Program-made: the position numbers and the translations under genes | Notes under the pieces: model-generated | Told to the model about the DNA's origin: nothing | Database searches by the model: none | Seen by the model: the letters and a program-made list of their open reading frames with translations, nothing else | Shown: one piece after another, positions 24,156-33,740 of the stretch | Numbering within the stretch: position 1 is the first letter of the stretch | How the letters are laid out: each line of letters starts with the position of its first letter | Source of the DNA: CAVVNC01 sp963750015 | GTDB lineage: Bacteria; Desulfobacterota; Syntrophorhabdia; Syntrophorhabdales; WCHB1-27 | Length of the DNA stretch: 64,000 bases | Reading direction: 5' to 3' | Assembly (NCBI GenBank): GCA_963750015.1 | Contig: CAVVPU010000063.1 | Coordinates: 50,345-114,344 of the forward strand

Positions 24156-27100
24156 GTGACAGCGCATCACAAAGCCCTGGGCCTGTTTCACCCGCTGGTC
24201 GCGCAATGGTTTGTCGAGCGGGTTGGACTGCCTACCGATATCCAGATCAAAGCCTGGCCGGAGATCGCAAAGGGCAGGCACGCCCTCGTTACCGCACCCA
24301 CGGGGAGCGGCAAGACCCTCGCCGCTTTCCTCTGGGCAATAAACCAGTTGATCACAGGTGCCTGGGGCTTCCACCAGATGCGCGTCCTCTATGTGTCACC
24401 CCTCAAAGCGCTCAACAATGACATCAGACGAAACCTCATTTCCCCCCTTGAGGAGCTCGCCCCGTACTTCGAGAAGGCAGGAGAAGCTTTTCCGCGTATC
24501 AGCGTGCTTACGCGAAGCGGAGACACACCAGCCGAAGAACGACGCCGGATGCTTCGCCATCCCCCGGAGATCCTTATCACCACGCCCGAGAGCCTCAACA
24601 TCATGCTCAGCTCGCACAGCGGCCTGAGGTTGCTTGAGGGCATTGCCACGGTCATCCTTGACGAGATCCACGCAGTGGTCGGCACGAAAAGGGGAACACA
24701 CCTGATAACCGCGGTGGAGCGGCTCGTCCGTCTTTCCGGGGAGTTTCAGCGCATCAGCCTGTCGGCTACGGTGAAGCCGCTGGAAACGGTGGCGGAGTTT
24801 GTCGGCGGATACGTGCAAAAAGGTGGTGACCAATCGGATCGATATGAAAAGCGCCCGATATCGATCATACGGTCCTCGGAGAAAAGGCATTACGCCATCG
24901 ATGTGCGCTTTCCCCCGGACGCCCGGCAACAGCTCGTAAACGGTTCGTGGTGGCCGGTCCTCGTAGTGGCTTTCAAAGAGATCATCAAGGCCCATCGTTC
25001 GACCCTGCTCTTTGTGAACAGCCGCAGGACGGCCGAGAAGGTGACGCGCCTGATCAACGAGGGTGAGCCCTCCGAGCTTGCCTATGCCCACCACGGCTCA
25101 TTGTCCCGGGAGATCCGCCTGGCCGTCGAACAGCGGCTCAAAGCCGGAGAACTGAAGGCCATCGTTGCCACCAGCTCACTGGAGCTCGGCATCGATATCG
25201 GCGATCTGGACCGGGTGATCCTTGTCAGCACCCCGCCGGCCATCTCGTCGGCGATCCAGAGGATCGGCCGCTCGGGCCATCGCGTGGGCGCCATGAGTCA
25301 GGGAGTGCTCTACCCTACCCATGGCGACGATTTCCTGAAAGGGGCAGTGCTCGCAAGAAGCGTATCCGACCAGGACATCGAGGCAATCCTTCCCATCGAG
25401 GCGCCGCTGGACGTGCTTGCCCAGGTGATCATTTCCATGGTAAGCCTCGAGCGTTGGGATGTGGACCGCCTCTTTGCATCCATCAGAAGCAGCTATCCCT
25501 ATCGTCATCTTTCGCGCAAGGCATTCGATCTCGTCCTCTCTATGCTCGCCGGAAGATATGCGGAGACGAGGGTAAGAGAGTTGAAATCCCGGGTTTCCCT
25601 GGACCTCGTGGACAACACGGTCCAGGGCAAAGAGGGGGTGCTGAGAATGATCTACACCTCCGGCGGAACCATCCCTGACCGCGGGTACTATGACTTGCGG
25701 ATCGAGGACTCCCGTGCCCTGGTGGGAGAGCTTGACGAGGAATTCGTCTGGGAGCGAAGCATCGGTGATACCTTCACCCTGGGAGCCCATGTCTGGCAAA
25801 TCCGCCGTGTTACACACAATGATGTGGAAGTGGTGCCCGTAGAGGCGAAGCCAGGTATCTTTCCCTTTTGGAAAGCTGAAGACTTGAACCGTGATTTCCA
25901 CTTCTCTGAAAAGATCCTCCTCTTCCTCGAAGGAATGAACGAGCGTCTCGAGGATCCAAGCCTGCGAGAGGAGCTTCGCAGGGAATATTTCCTCGACGAT
26001 TACGCCGCCGATGAGTTGACCGGCTACCTGAAGAGGCAGCGGGAGGCGACAGGCCTCGACCTTCCCCACCGGCGCCTCCTGCTCATAGAGCATTTTCAAG
26101 ACCCTCTCAACACCTCCGACACGAAGCAGGTGATACTCCATACCCTTTGGGGGGGACGGGTCAACCGGCCTTTCGGTCTGGCATTGCGGGCGGCATGGGA
26201 AGAAAAATATCATTACCATCTCGAAGTAATCGAGAACAACGATTGCCTCCTTCTCATGCTCCCTCACGATTTTTCCGCGCGTGAAATATTCTCGCTCGTC
26301 ACGCCGGAAAATCTTGAAAGGCTGCTCCGTCTCACCTTGGAGAAGAGCGCCTTCTTCGGAGCCAAATTCAGGGAAAATGCGGCCCGGGCGCTCCTTTTGC
26401 CCAGGACGAGTTTTAAGAAGCGCTTGCCCCTCTGGCTGAACCGGCTCCGCTCGAAGAAACTCATGGACGGGGTCCTCCGCTATCCTGATTTCCCCATTCT
26501 TCTTGAGACCTGGCGGACGTGCCTTCAAGACGAGTTCGACCTTCCCAGCCTCACACAACTCCTCGATGAGATAAGGACAGGCCGGATAAGGCTGGCCGAG
26601 ACTGCCACAACTTCTCCATCCCCTTTTGCCGAAGGGCTGGTATGGAAACAGACCAATACCTACATGTACGAAGACGACTCACCCCCTTCAGGGACGGCCT
26701 CGAACCTGAGTGGGGAGCTTTTGAGAGAGGTTGTCCTTTCCCAGTCCCTCCGGCCTCGCGTCCCTCGCGATCTTGTGGAGAGCCTGGAAGCCAAGCTGCA
26801 GAGGACGGCCCCCGGTTATGCCCCCCGGTCTGCCGATGATCTCCTGGACTGGACAAAGGAGCGCGGCCTCATACCTGTCTCTGAGTGGGAGAAGCTTTTG
26901 TCCGCAATTGAGCGCGACTATGAGCTGACGGCGACGGATGCAGTGGAACGGGTAAGAGGCAAGATAGTTTCGATCGGGCTTCCCCGCAGCTCCACGCGAA
27001 CAATCTGCGCATCGGAATCGACGGGACGCATAGCCAGGGCCTTTTCGATCACCCTCGATCTTCTCGATGCCCGCGATCCGTTCTTCGGCGAGCCCGTGGA

Positions 27101-28658
27101 GGTCAGCGCCCTCCGGCTCCGGGAGGGCGGTCCTGAGAACAACGAGGCACCGATGGAGGAGCGGCCATCCAATCAGGCCCTTTCCGAGATCTTCGCACAA
27201 TGGCTCTCGTTCTACGGGCCAATCACCAAGTCCTTTATATCACAGACTCTTGGTATTGACGGGGAGAGCCAGGACAGCCTGCTCGCGGGCCTTGTGGAGA
27301 CAGAGGTCCTCATCCTCGATCTCCTCACCGAATCGGCGACAGAGCCGGAAGTATGCGACCGGGAAAACCTGGAGATCCTTCTGGGGATGGCGAGAAGGGC
27401 GAGGCAGCCCTCTTTCAAGCCCCTGAAGATGGAGCGCCTTAATCTGTTTCTCGCCTCTTGGCAGGGACTCGTCAAACGGGGTGAGGACACGGAGGATCTG
27501 CAGGACCGTTTGGATCAGCTCTTCGGCTTCCCGGCCCCGGCCGACGCCTGGGAGAAACAGATACTGCCTGCCCGAATGGCGCCCTATTACTCCTCGTGGC
27601 TGGACTCCCTCATGCAGGGGAGCGGCTTGACGTGGTTTGGGTGCGGGACGAAGAAGCTGGCCTTTGCCTTTGCCGATGACCTGGAACTCTTCCTCGGCAA
27701 ACCCGGAGGTACCGGTGCGGAACCAGCAGAGGGCGATGGCGCGCCCGACGAGGTTTCGCAGCTCTTTCCGAGGAAGATCGGAAGCTATAGCCTCATCGAT
27801 ATCGTCCGGTTCTCGAAATCGGACAGCCGCGCCGTAACCAGGAGGCTGTGGGAGCTGGCGTGGAAGGGTCTCGTGAATAACGATACCTTCGCTGCCGTGC
27901 GCCAGGGCATACTCACGGACTTTGTTCCCCCAAGCCTCGCCGGCGGCCGTCACAGATCGCTCAGGGCCGGCCGCGGCCGTTGGAGCATGCCCCAACCCTT
28001 TCCCGGCACGTGGCGCGCTCTCGGCCTTGAAAACATCGACAGGGACTCCATCGATGAATTCGAGCTGGTGAAGGACCGTGTACGCCAGCTTCTTAGTCGC
28101 TACGGCATCCTCTTCCGACAGCTCCTCTCATACGAGCAGCCCCTTCTGCAATGGGGATCCATCTTCAGGGCCTTAAGGCTCATGGAGCTTTCTGGAGAGA
28201 TCCTCTCGGGACACTTTTTCGAAGGAATTCCGGCCATTCAATTTATCTCCCACGAGGCTTTCAGATTCTTGAACGAGCCGCTGCCCGAGGATCGGGTCTT
28301 TTGGATGAATGCAGCCGATCCGGCATCGTTATGCGGCATGAAACTGGATTCGCTGAAAGGGGTTCTTCCCAGCCGCATTCCTTCGACGCACCTGGTCTAT
28401 CGGGGGGAAAAGCTTGTGCTCATCTCACGGCGGAACGGGAGGGTCCTCACCTTCCGTTTTTCTCCTGACGACCCACGTTTTCCCGAGTATCTCTCCTTTT
28501 TCAAGGTGCTCCTTTCCCGTGAATTCAGCCCGGAAAAGATCATTACCGTGGAGACGATCAATGGAAAGCAGGCCCAACAGAGCGAGTTTTCAGGTCCCTT
28601 GCGGGAATTCGGCTTCTCCGGCGGTTACAAGGGACTGGAGCTGATGAAGAGGTATTGA
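24156..28658 (+). CDS. lhr: Lhr-type DEAD/DEAH-box helicase, long form
   Basis: ATP-dependent 3'-5' DNA/RNA-DNA helicase thought to act in DNA repair. The 1500-aa protein is close to the long E. coli Lhr. It shows Walker A APTGSGKT (47-54), DEIHAV near 170, SATVK near 205, the C-terminal RecA motifs (TSSLELGIDIGDLDRVI, QRIGRSGHR near 370-380), and a very long C-terminal extension of winged-helix type (AGKS-free, for example YGILFRQLLSYEQ near 1310) characteristic of Lhr-CTD. Start is GTG 24156. It stands alone between divergent and unrelated genes. Confidence 0.92.
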   Translation: MTAHHKALGLFHPLVAQWFVERVGLPTDIQIKAWPEIAKGRHALVTAPTGSGKTLAAFLWAINQLITGAWGFHQMRVLYVSPLKALNNDIRRNLISPLEELAPYFEKAGEAFPRISVLTRSGDTPAEERRRMLRHPPEILITTPESLNIMLSSHSGLRLLEGIATVILDEIHAVVGTKRGTHLITAVERLVRLSGEFQRISLSATVKPLETVAEFVGGYVQKGGDQSDRYEKRPISIIRSSEKRHYAIDVRFPPDARQQLVNGSWWPVLVVAFKEIIKAHRSTLLFVNSRRTAEKVTRLINEGEPSELAYAHHGSLSREIRLAVEQRLKAGELKAIVATSSLELGIDIGDLDRVILVSTPPAISSAIQRIGRSGHRVGAMSQGVLYPTHGDDFLKGAVLARSVSDQDIEAILPIEAPLDVLAQVIISMVSLERWDVDRLFASIRSSYPYRHLSRKAFDLVLSMLAGRYAETRVRELKSRVSLDLVDNTVQGKEGVLRMIYTSGGTIPDRGYYDLRIEDSRALVGELDEEFVWERSIGDTFTLGAHVWQIRRVTHNDVEVVPVEAKPGIFPFWKAEDLNRDFHFSEKILLFLEGMNERLEDPSLREELRREYFLDDYAADELTGYLKRQREATGLDLPHRRLLLIEHFQDPLNTSDTKQVILHTLWGGRVNRPFGLALRAAWEEKYHYHLEVIENNDCLLLMLPHDFSAREIFSLVTPENLERLLRLTLEKSAFFGAKFRENAARALLLPRTSFKKRLPLWLNRLRSKKLMDGVLRYPDFPILLETWRTCLQDEFDLPSLTQLLDEIRTGRIRLAETATTSPSPFAEGLVWKQTNTYMYEDDSPPSGTASNLSGELLREVVLSQSLRPRVPRDLVESLEAKLQRTAPGYAPRSADDLLDWTKERGLIPVSEWEKLLSAIERDYELTATDAVERVRGKIVSIGLPRSSTRTICASESTGRIARAFSITLDLLDARDPFFGEPVEVSALRLREGGPENNEAPMEERPSNQALSEIFAQWLSFYGPITKSFISQTLGIDGESQDSLLAGLVETEVLILDLLTESATEPEVCDRENLEILLGMARRARQPSFKPLKMERLNLFLASWQGLVKRGEDTEDLQDRLDQLFGFPAPADAWEKQILPARMAPYYSSWLDSLMQGSGLTWFGCGTKKLAFAFADDLELFLGKPGGTGAEPAEGDGAPDEVSQLFPRKIGSYSLIDIVRFSKSDSRAVTRRLWELAWKGLVNNDTFAAVRQGILTDFVPPSLAGGRHRSLRAGRGRWSMPQPFPGTWRALGLENIDRDSIDEFELVKDRVRQLLSRYGILFRQLLSYEQPLLQWGSIFRALRLMELSGEILSGHFFEGIPAIQFISHEAFRFLNEPLPEDRVFWMNAADPASLCGMKLDSLKGVLPSRIPSTHLVYRGEKLVLISRRNGRVLTFRFSPDDPRFPEYLSFFKVLLSREFSPEKIITVETINGKQAQQSEFSGPLREFGFSGGYKGLELMKRY

Positions 28659-28769
28659 CTAAAAAAATTTGACGCTGCCTATTTGGGGAACGATACTACT
28701 AGAGCATTGCACGAAATAAAGTGACGATTGAACGGGCGCGGCCATTCCTTGAGCGTGGCACTTCTTCTT

Positions 28770-28806
28770 AAGAATAGGTCTTATAGGACTTATGGGACCT
28801 ATTCTT
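28770..28806. repeat. hairpin built from a degenerate 9-nt tandem repeat
   Basis: Three consecutive units ATAGGTCTT, ATAGGACTT, ATGGGACCT (28774-28800) sit inside an inverted repeat with 11-nt arms (aagaataggtc 28770-28780 / gacctattctt 28796-28806). A separate GC stem gcccgc / gcgggc at 28837-28857 precedes the phosphatase gene. The rest of 28659-28881 is featureless. Confidence 0.6.
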
Positions 28807-28881
28807 ACGGTCTTACGGCCGTCTTGAAAAAGGGCAGCCCGCGCTTATGAAGCGGGCAAAAATGGGAGGTCGAAGGAACCG

Positions 28882-29738
28882 ATGAGAGACACTATAAAGG
28901 TTTGGGCTTGTTTTCTCGCCTTGCTTACCGTAGATCTCCTGCGCCTTGCCGCGCCAGGGCAGCGTAAATGTCCCTGTGTCGGACCAGCCGGCTTCCCCGA
29001 TGACGGCCGGTTCCTGCGGCTCGGGAGAGCTACCTGCCATCCGGCTCATTGCCCGACAGCGTCGGTCTTATTCCCCCTCCTCCGGCTCCCGGCTCGGCTG
29101 CTTTTGCCTTTGACGAAGAGGTCAGCCGGAAGACCCTCACCTTGCGAGGCGGGCCACGCTGGGCAATGGCTATCCAGGACGCGGACCTCAGGTTCCCACA
29201 GGCCGCAGAGGTATTCTCCTGCGCTTTGAATGCCCCCATCACCCAACAGGATACGCCGCATCTTTACTCTTTGCTGCGTCGAAGCCTCAATGACGCGGGC
29301 GCTTCCACCCGTGAAGCCAAGGAACATTATGCCCGTCTCCGTCCTTTCGTCACGAACGAGGAGCCTATCTGTACGCCCGAAGATGAAAAATCCATAGCAG
29401 GGAATGGTTCCTATCCTTCCGGCCATGCCGCGGTAGGCTGGGCTTGGGCACTCATTCTCACCGAAATAGCCCCCGAAAGGAGCGACGCCCTTCTCGCACG
29501 GGGCCGGGCCTTTGGGGAAAGCCGGGTGGTATGCAACGTACACTGGGAGAGCGACATAATGGAAGGACGCTTCATGGGAGCAGCCGTCGTGGCCCGGCTC
29601 CATGCCGATCCTGCGTTCCTCGCTGACATGGCAGCCGCAAAAGCCGAAATAGCGGCGGTTCGCGCCAAAGGTCTCCTGCCACGCCGCGATTGCCGCGCCG
29701 AGGAAGCGGCAATGGCAACGGGAGCTCCTGCCCGTTGA
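28882..29738 (+). pseudogene. class A non-specific acid phosphatase, frameshifted near its N-terminus
   Basis: The catalytic part (in one frame from about 29004 to 29738) is complete: LIPPPPAPGSAAF, KEHYARLRP (the KX6RP motif), YPSGHAA and SRVVCNVHWESD (SRX5HX2D). That is the full class A phosphatase/PAP2 signature. The signal peptide (MRDTIKVWACFLALLTVD) and its GGAGG-type site lie in another frame starting at 28882, and the two frames meet around 29003-29030. Without the signal the enzyme would not reach the periplasm. Either a recent frameshift or a base error; a TTG at 29049 would give only a leaderless protein. Confidence 0.7.
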
Positions 29739-29938
29739 GGGACGTTTTTGTGCAATCGCCTGGTGGCGTGCCCTATAGGCCCCATTCAAGGTGTAGGGTG
29801 AGATAGACGGACGGTCCCTCCCAGTGCGAACGCCCCGGGCAGTTCGGACCTACCTATTTTCGTCTCAGAATACCCAAAGGTTTTCGGCTACATTTCCTTT
29901 CCATTCAATTTTTTTCCACCAATTGCTTAAGTTAACAA
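29739..29938. other. intergenic stretch between acid phosphatase and PEP-CTERM genes
   Basis: About 200 nt without a gene or clear structure, becoming AT-rich towards the promoter at 29939. Confidence 0.5.
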
Positions 29939-29976
29939 TTGACTTTGACGATAATATGTATTACAATGCAATACAT
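29939..29976 (+). promoter_or_regulatory. sigma70-type promoter with overlapping palindromic operator
   Basis: TTGACT at 29939-29944, a 17-nt spacer, then TACAAT at 29962-29967. The palindrome atgtatt 29956-29962 / aatacat 29970-29976 straddles the -10 element, the usual place for a repressor site. The same ATGTATTACA box recurs at 49445 (reverse strand) and in weaker form at 19227. Confidence 0.65.
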
Positions 29977-30032
29977 AGAGGAAAATAGAAGGATGGAGAG
30001 GATCAAAGACGGAAAAGGGGAGGAGGTTCCAA

Positions 30033-30605
30033 ATGAAAAGGATAGCACTTGCTGGTCTTCGTGCTTTTCTTCATGAGCATAGGTCACGCTTTCGCAGATT
30101 ATTCGTTCTTATACACGAGCCCCGATAACGGAGGTTTCATCGTCTCGGGCACCCTACAGACCATTCCGGAGGCCGGGGCCTCAGACGGGACCTTGATAGC
30201 AATAGGAGGCAGCCTCATCTACGCCCTCGTTACCGCGTCCCTCTACACCGGTAAGGGGTCTATTTCCTTCGACGTCACCCAATTCACGAGCCCTTCCGGG
30301 GCATTCTGGTATGACAACAGACTGAACCCCGATTCGACGCCGATGCTCACGAATCCCGGGCTATTGTTTACGATCGGACAGAACGGTCAGCCGGGCTACG
30401 AAGAGATCAACATATTCGGAAACAGCGGGCCTAACGACTACTCGTTTTATGAGTATACGGTCCTGAAAGCAGCTACTTCAACATACACAATAACGGCACG
30501 TTCACCATCAAGGATCCCCCTTCGGCGGTCCCCATTCCCCCTGCCGCATTGCTCCTTGGGGCCGGCCTGTTCGGTCTCGTCGTAGTCAGGAAAAAGTTGA
30601 AATAG
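30033..30605 (+). pseudogene. PEP-CTERM surface/extracellular protein gene with two frameshifts
   Basis: Starts ATG 30033 behind GGGGAGGAGG. The first codons (MKRIALAG) must shift by one base to continue the signal peptide LVFVLFFMSIGHAFA and the mature part (DYSFLYTSPDNGGFIVSG and on). A second shift around 30470 returns to the first frame and gives SYFNIHNNGTFTI and the sorting tail VPIPPAALLLGAGLFGLVVV with RKKLK and a TAG stop at 30603. The tail is a clear PEP-CTERM motif, hydrophobic span and basic end, so the ancestral protein was an exosortase substrate. No exosortase gene is in the window. Two compensating shifts suggest decay or sequence error. Confidence 0.68.
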
Positions 30606-30617
30606 ACAAACGATAGG

Positions 30618-30666
30618 TGAGGGGGAAGGGGACGGCTGAAGGCTTTTTATAGCCTCTACGCCCCCC
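30618..30666 (+). terminator. weak terminator-like stem after the PEP-CTERM gene
   Basis: A G-rich left side, the small stem aggct / agcct, and a C-run followed by TTTTTT form an imperfect hairpin with a T-run. Confidence 0.4.
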
Positions 30667-30776
30667 CTTTTTTGCGCGCCCTCTATCTTTCAGCGCAGGG
30701 ATATCCTCCCACCCATTTGACATGGCTCAGCCGAGGTATAGAATATATTCAGAATCACTCGGGAAGGAGGGCATCG

Positions 30777-31409
30777 ATGGCTGACGAAGAGGAGAAGAAT
30801 AATCAGGACAAGAAAGGCCTCACCCGCCGCCAGTTCATCTCGTCCGTCGGGACAGCCGCCGCAATAGCGGCGGTTTCGGGAAAGGTAACGGCGGGCGAAG
30901 AGAAGGATAATGTTCTGCTGCCTGCCGAGAAGCTGAGCAGAATCACCCTTTCGATCAACGGACGAAAATACAGACTCCTGGTCGAGCCCCGTTGGTCGCT
31001 CCTCTACGTTCTCAGGGAGCGGATCGGCCTCACGGGAACCAAGGTCGGGTGCGAGCGGGGGGAGTGCGGGGCGTGTACCGTCCTCGTAGACGGAGTACCC
31101 AGATACGCTTGCATGACCCTTGCCGTGGAGGCGGAAGGATTGGCGGTCACGACCATCGAAGGCCTCATGGAGGGAGACGAATTGGGTCCGGTCCAGCAGG
31201 CCTTCCTGGAAGAGGACGCCTTTCAGTGCGGCTTCTGCGCCCCCGGCCAGATTATGGCCGGCGAGGGGCTTCTGCGGACGAACCCGCACCCCGGTGTCGA
31301 TGAGATCCGCCAGGGCATGAGCGGCAACTTGTGCAGGTGCGGCTCCTATGCCCACATAGTCAAGGCGGTTCAAAAGGCCGCGGACTTGAAAGCAAAGAGA
31401 AGGGGGTAG
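30777..31409 (+). CDS. molybdenum hydroxylase [2Fe-2S] subunit with Tat signal
   Basis: Small iron-sulfur subunit of the xanthine-dehydrogenase family, 210 aa. It carries the plant-ferredoxin cluster CERGECGACTVLVDG ... YAC and the second cluster CGFCAPGQ ... CRCGSY, so both [2Fe-2S] sites are complete. Unusually, residues 16-35 form a twin-arginine signal (LTRRQFISSVGTAAAIAAVSG), which predicts folded export of the whole enzyme to the periplasm. Start ATG 30777 follows GGAAGGAGG. First gene of a three-gene operon with the Mo and FAD subunits. Confidence 0.88.
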   Translation: MADEEEKNNQDKKGLTRRQFISSVGTAAAIAAVSGKVTAGEEKDNVLLPAEKLSRITLSINGRKYRLLVEPRWSLLYVLRERIGLTGTKVGCERGECGACTVLVDGVPRYACMTLAVEAEGLAVTTIEGLMEGDELGPVQQAFLEEDAFQCGFCAPGQIMAGEGLLRTNPHPGVDEIRQGMSGNLCRCGSYAHIVKAVQKAADLKAKRRG

Positions 31410-31412
31410 GCC

Positions 31413-33740
31413 ATGGCTGAAACGCACGATTATTATGTCCAGTCGATTCCCATACCCGAGACTCCTTCTCCGGGGAGCGCGCCAAAGCCCTGGGGCAAGA
31501 CAAGGGTCGTGGGAACGCGCCTTCCCAAGGTCGACGCCTACGAGCGAGTGAGCGGCAAGGCCGAATATCCCATCGATGTGACCCTGCCCAATATGCTTTA
31601 CGGCGCCATTCTCCGATCTCCTCATGCCAATGCCAGGGTCAAAAGGATCGATACGAGCGCTGCCGAGCGGATGGACGGGGTCCGTCAGGTCCTCACCGGC
31701 GAAAGCCCCGGAGCCGGTCTCTTGTGGCCCTATGCCCGGGAACAACGTTTCAAGCTCTTCGATCCTCTTTGCCGGTATGAGGGGGAGGCGGTTGCGGCTG
31801 TCGCGGCAGACACCCCTTACCGCGCCTGGGATGCCGTACGTGCGATCAAGGTCGACTACGAGGTGCTGCCTTTCGTTGCCGACGAAGATAAGGCCCTTTC
31901 TTCCGGGGCTGCCCCGGTCCACCCCGAGGGCAACCGCGTGAAAACGCCCGAACAATACGAGCGGGGCGACGTGGCGAGGGGGTTTGCAGAGGCCGATGTG
32001 GTGCTGGAGGAGACCTATCGCAGCGGTTGTCAGATCCACACTCCTTTGGAAACCCACGGGTGCGTCGCCAAATGGGACGGCCAGGAATTGACCCTGTGGG
32101 AGTCGACCCAGGGTGTCTTTGCGGTACAGGCCCAGGTCGCCGAAGTCCTCGGCCTTCCCCTTTCGAAGGTAAGGGTCATCGGTCATTATATGGGGGGCGG
32201 ATTCGGAGCCAAGCTCCAGACAGACAAGTCGACCATAATCGCGGCACTCCTCGCGAAGAAGACGGGCAAGCCGGTGAAGCTCTTCCTCACCAGGGAAGAG
32301 AGCTACCTCGCAGTCGGGAACAGGCCGGCCGCCACCATGCGTCTCAAAGCGGGTATAAAGCGAGACGGCACTCTCACGGCCCTCGAACTCTCTGTCCTCG
32401 GAACGGGCGGGGCCTACGCAGCAGGGGGAACGGGAGCAATCGATTCCCTGGTGAAGGACCTCTATCTATGCCCGAACGTGCGTACCGAGCTGATTGACGT
32501 TTACATCAATGCAGGCCCGGCCCGCGCCTTTCGAGCCCCGGGCCATCCTCAAGGGGCTTGGGCCCTCGAACAGATGATCGATTCCCTCGCAGAGGCGATC
32601 CACATGGACCCTGTCGATGTGAGGCTCAGGAACATCCCCTCGAGGAACCAGTCGAGGCCGGGCAACCCTGTCTATACATCGACGGGCCTCAAGCAATGTC
32701 TGGAGGAGGGAGCCAGGGCTTTCGGGTGGCACGACGGGCGCCTCAGGACCTCCCGGTCCCCGAAAGACTCGACCCTGAAGAGGGGGGTGGGCATGGCGAG
32801 CTGCCTGTGGTCCGTGGGCGGGGGCCGTCCTCCGTCGACGGTGATCGTCAAGCTCTTCTCCGACGGCAGCGCCAACCTGAATATGGGCGCAAGCGACCTC
32901 GGTACGGGAACGAAGACGGTCATGGCCATGGTCATCGCCGAAGAGCTGGGTATCAAGCCCGATGTAATTCAGATAGAGCACGCCGATACCGGGACGACCC
33001 AGTTTGCGACCCCGAGCGGGGGGAGCAAGACCGTGCCTACCGAGGCTCCAGCCGTGAGGGCCGCTGCCATCGACGTGAAGCAGCAGCTACTGAAGATAGC
33101 ATCCGAGGAATTGCAGGCAGACCCCGCCTCGATCACCCTCGAGAGCGGCTATGTCACGACCTCCAAAAACCCGTCCAGGAAGATCCATTTCTCCGATCTC
33201 CAGGGCCTCAAGGAACGCGGGCTCGTCGTGGGCATCGGCTACCGGGGGCCTAACCCGGAGGGGACCGTCACCAACCCCTTCGCCGCCCAATTCTGCGAGG
33301 TCGAGGTGAACACCCGAACGGGCGAAGTCCGGATCGTCCGTTTTCTTTCAGTCAACGACAGCGGCCGGGTGATGGACAGGCTTACCTACGACAACCAGGT
33401 TATCGGCGGGGTCACCATGGGCATCGGCCTGGCAATGACAGAGGAAAGAATCCTCGACGCGAAACAGACAGGAAAGATGGTCAACCGGAATTGGCACGAT
33501 TACAAACTGCCCACCATGCTGGACGTACCGGCAGAGACGGTCTCCATGCCCATCGATGTCCCCGACGATAAGGCCAATACCACGGGGTCCAAGGGCCTTG
33601 GCGAGCCTGTGACGATCCCCACGGCCCCTGCCATCGCAAACGCCATCTACAATGCGACAGGCATTCGTTTAACCAATACTCCCATGTCTCCGCCACACTT
33701 TCTCGCTGCCCGGGCGAAGAAAAAGGGGGTGCGCTCATGA
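31413..33740 (+). CDS. molybdenum hydroxylase large (Mo-cofactor) subunit, set A
   Basis: Substrate-hydroxylating or dehydroxylating subunit, 775 aa. It has the family regions TRLPKVDAYERVSGKAEY near 33, the Mo-pterin loop YMGGGFGAK near 260, SDLGTGTKT near 500 and the catalytic-glutamate motif GSKGLGEP near 725, so an active site is predicted. No signal of its own; it would be exported in complex with the Tat-bearing subunit. Substrate unknown: 4-hydroxybenzoyl-CoA reductase, aldehyde and xanthine enzymes all share this fold. Starts 3 nt after the Fe-S gene and overlaps the FAD gene. Confidence 0.87.
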   Translation: MAETHDYYVQSIPIPETPSPGSAPKPWGKTRVVGTRLPKVDAYERVSGKAEYPIDVTLPNMLYGAILRSPHANARVKRIDTSAAERMDGVRQVLTGESPGAGLLWPYAREQRFKLFDPLCRYEGEAVAAVAADTPYRAWDAVRAIKVDYEVLPFVADEDKALSSGAAPVHPEGNRVKTPEQYERGDVARGFAEADVVLEETYRSGCQIHTPLETHGCVAKWDGQELTLWESTQGVFAVQAQVAEVLGLPLSKVRVIGHYMGGGFGAKLQTDKSTIIAALLAKKTGKPVKLFLTREESYLAVGNRPAATMRLKAGIKRDGTLTALELSVLGTGGAYAAGGTGAIDSLVKDLYLCPNVRTELIDVYINAGPARAFRAPGHPQGAWALEQMIDSLAEAIHMDPVDVRLRNIPSRNQSRPGNPVYTSTGLKQCLEEGARAFGWHDGRLRTSRSPKDSTLKRGVGMASCLWSVGGGRPPSTVIVKLFSDGSANLNMGASDLGTGTKTVMAMVIAEELGIKPDVIQIEHADTGTTQFATPSGGSKTVPTEAPAVRAAAIDVKQQLLKIASEELQADPASITLESGYVTTSKNPSRKIHFSDLQGLKERGLVVGIGYRGPNPEGTVTNPFAAQFCEVEVNTRTGEVRIVRFLSVNDSGRVMDRLTYDNQVIGGVTMGIGLAMTEERILDAKQTGKMVNRNWHDYKLPTMLDVPAETVSMPIDVPDDKANTTGSKGLGEPVTIPTAPAIANAIYNATGIRLTNTPMSPPHFLAARAKKKGVRS

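Noticed and set aside
28998..29003. TGA near the acid-phosphatase N-terminus as selenocysteine
   Set aside because: The signal peptide is in another frame from the catalytic part, so a frameshift explains the break; there is no SECIS-like hairpin and no cysteine at this position in the family.
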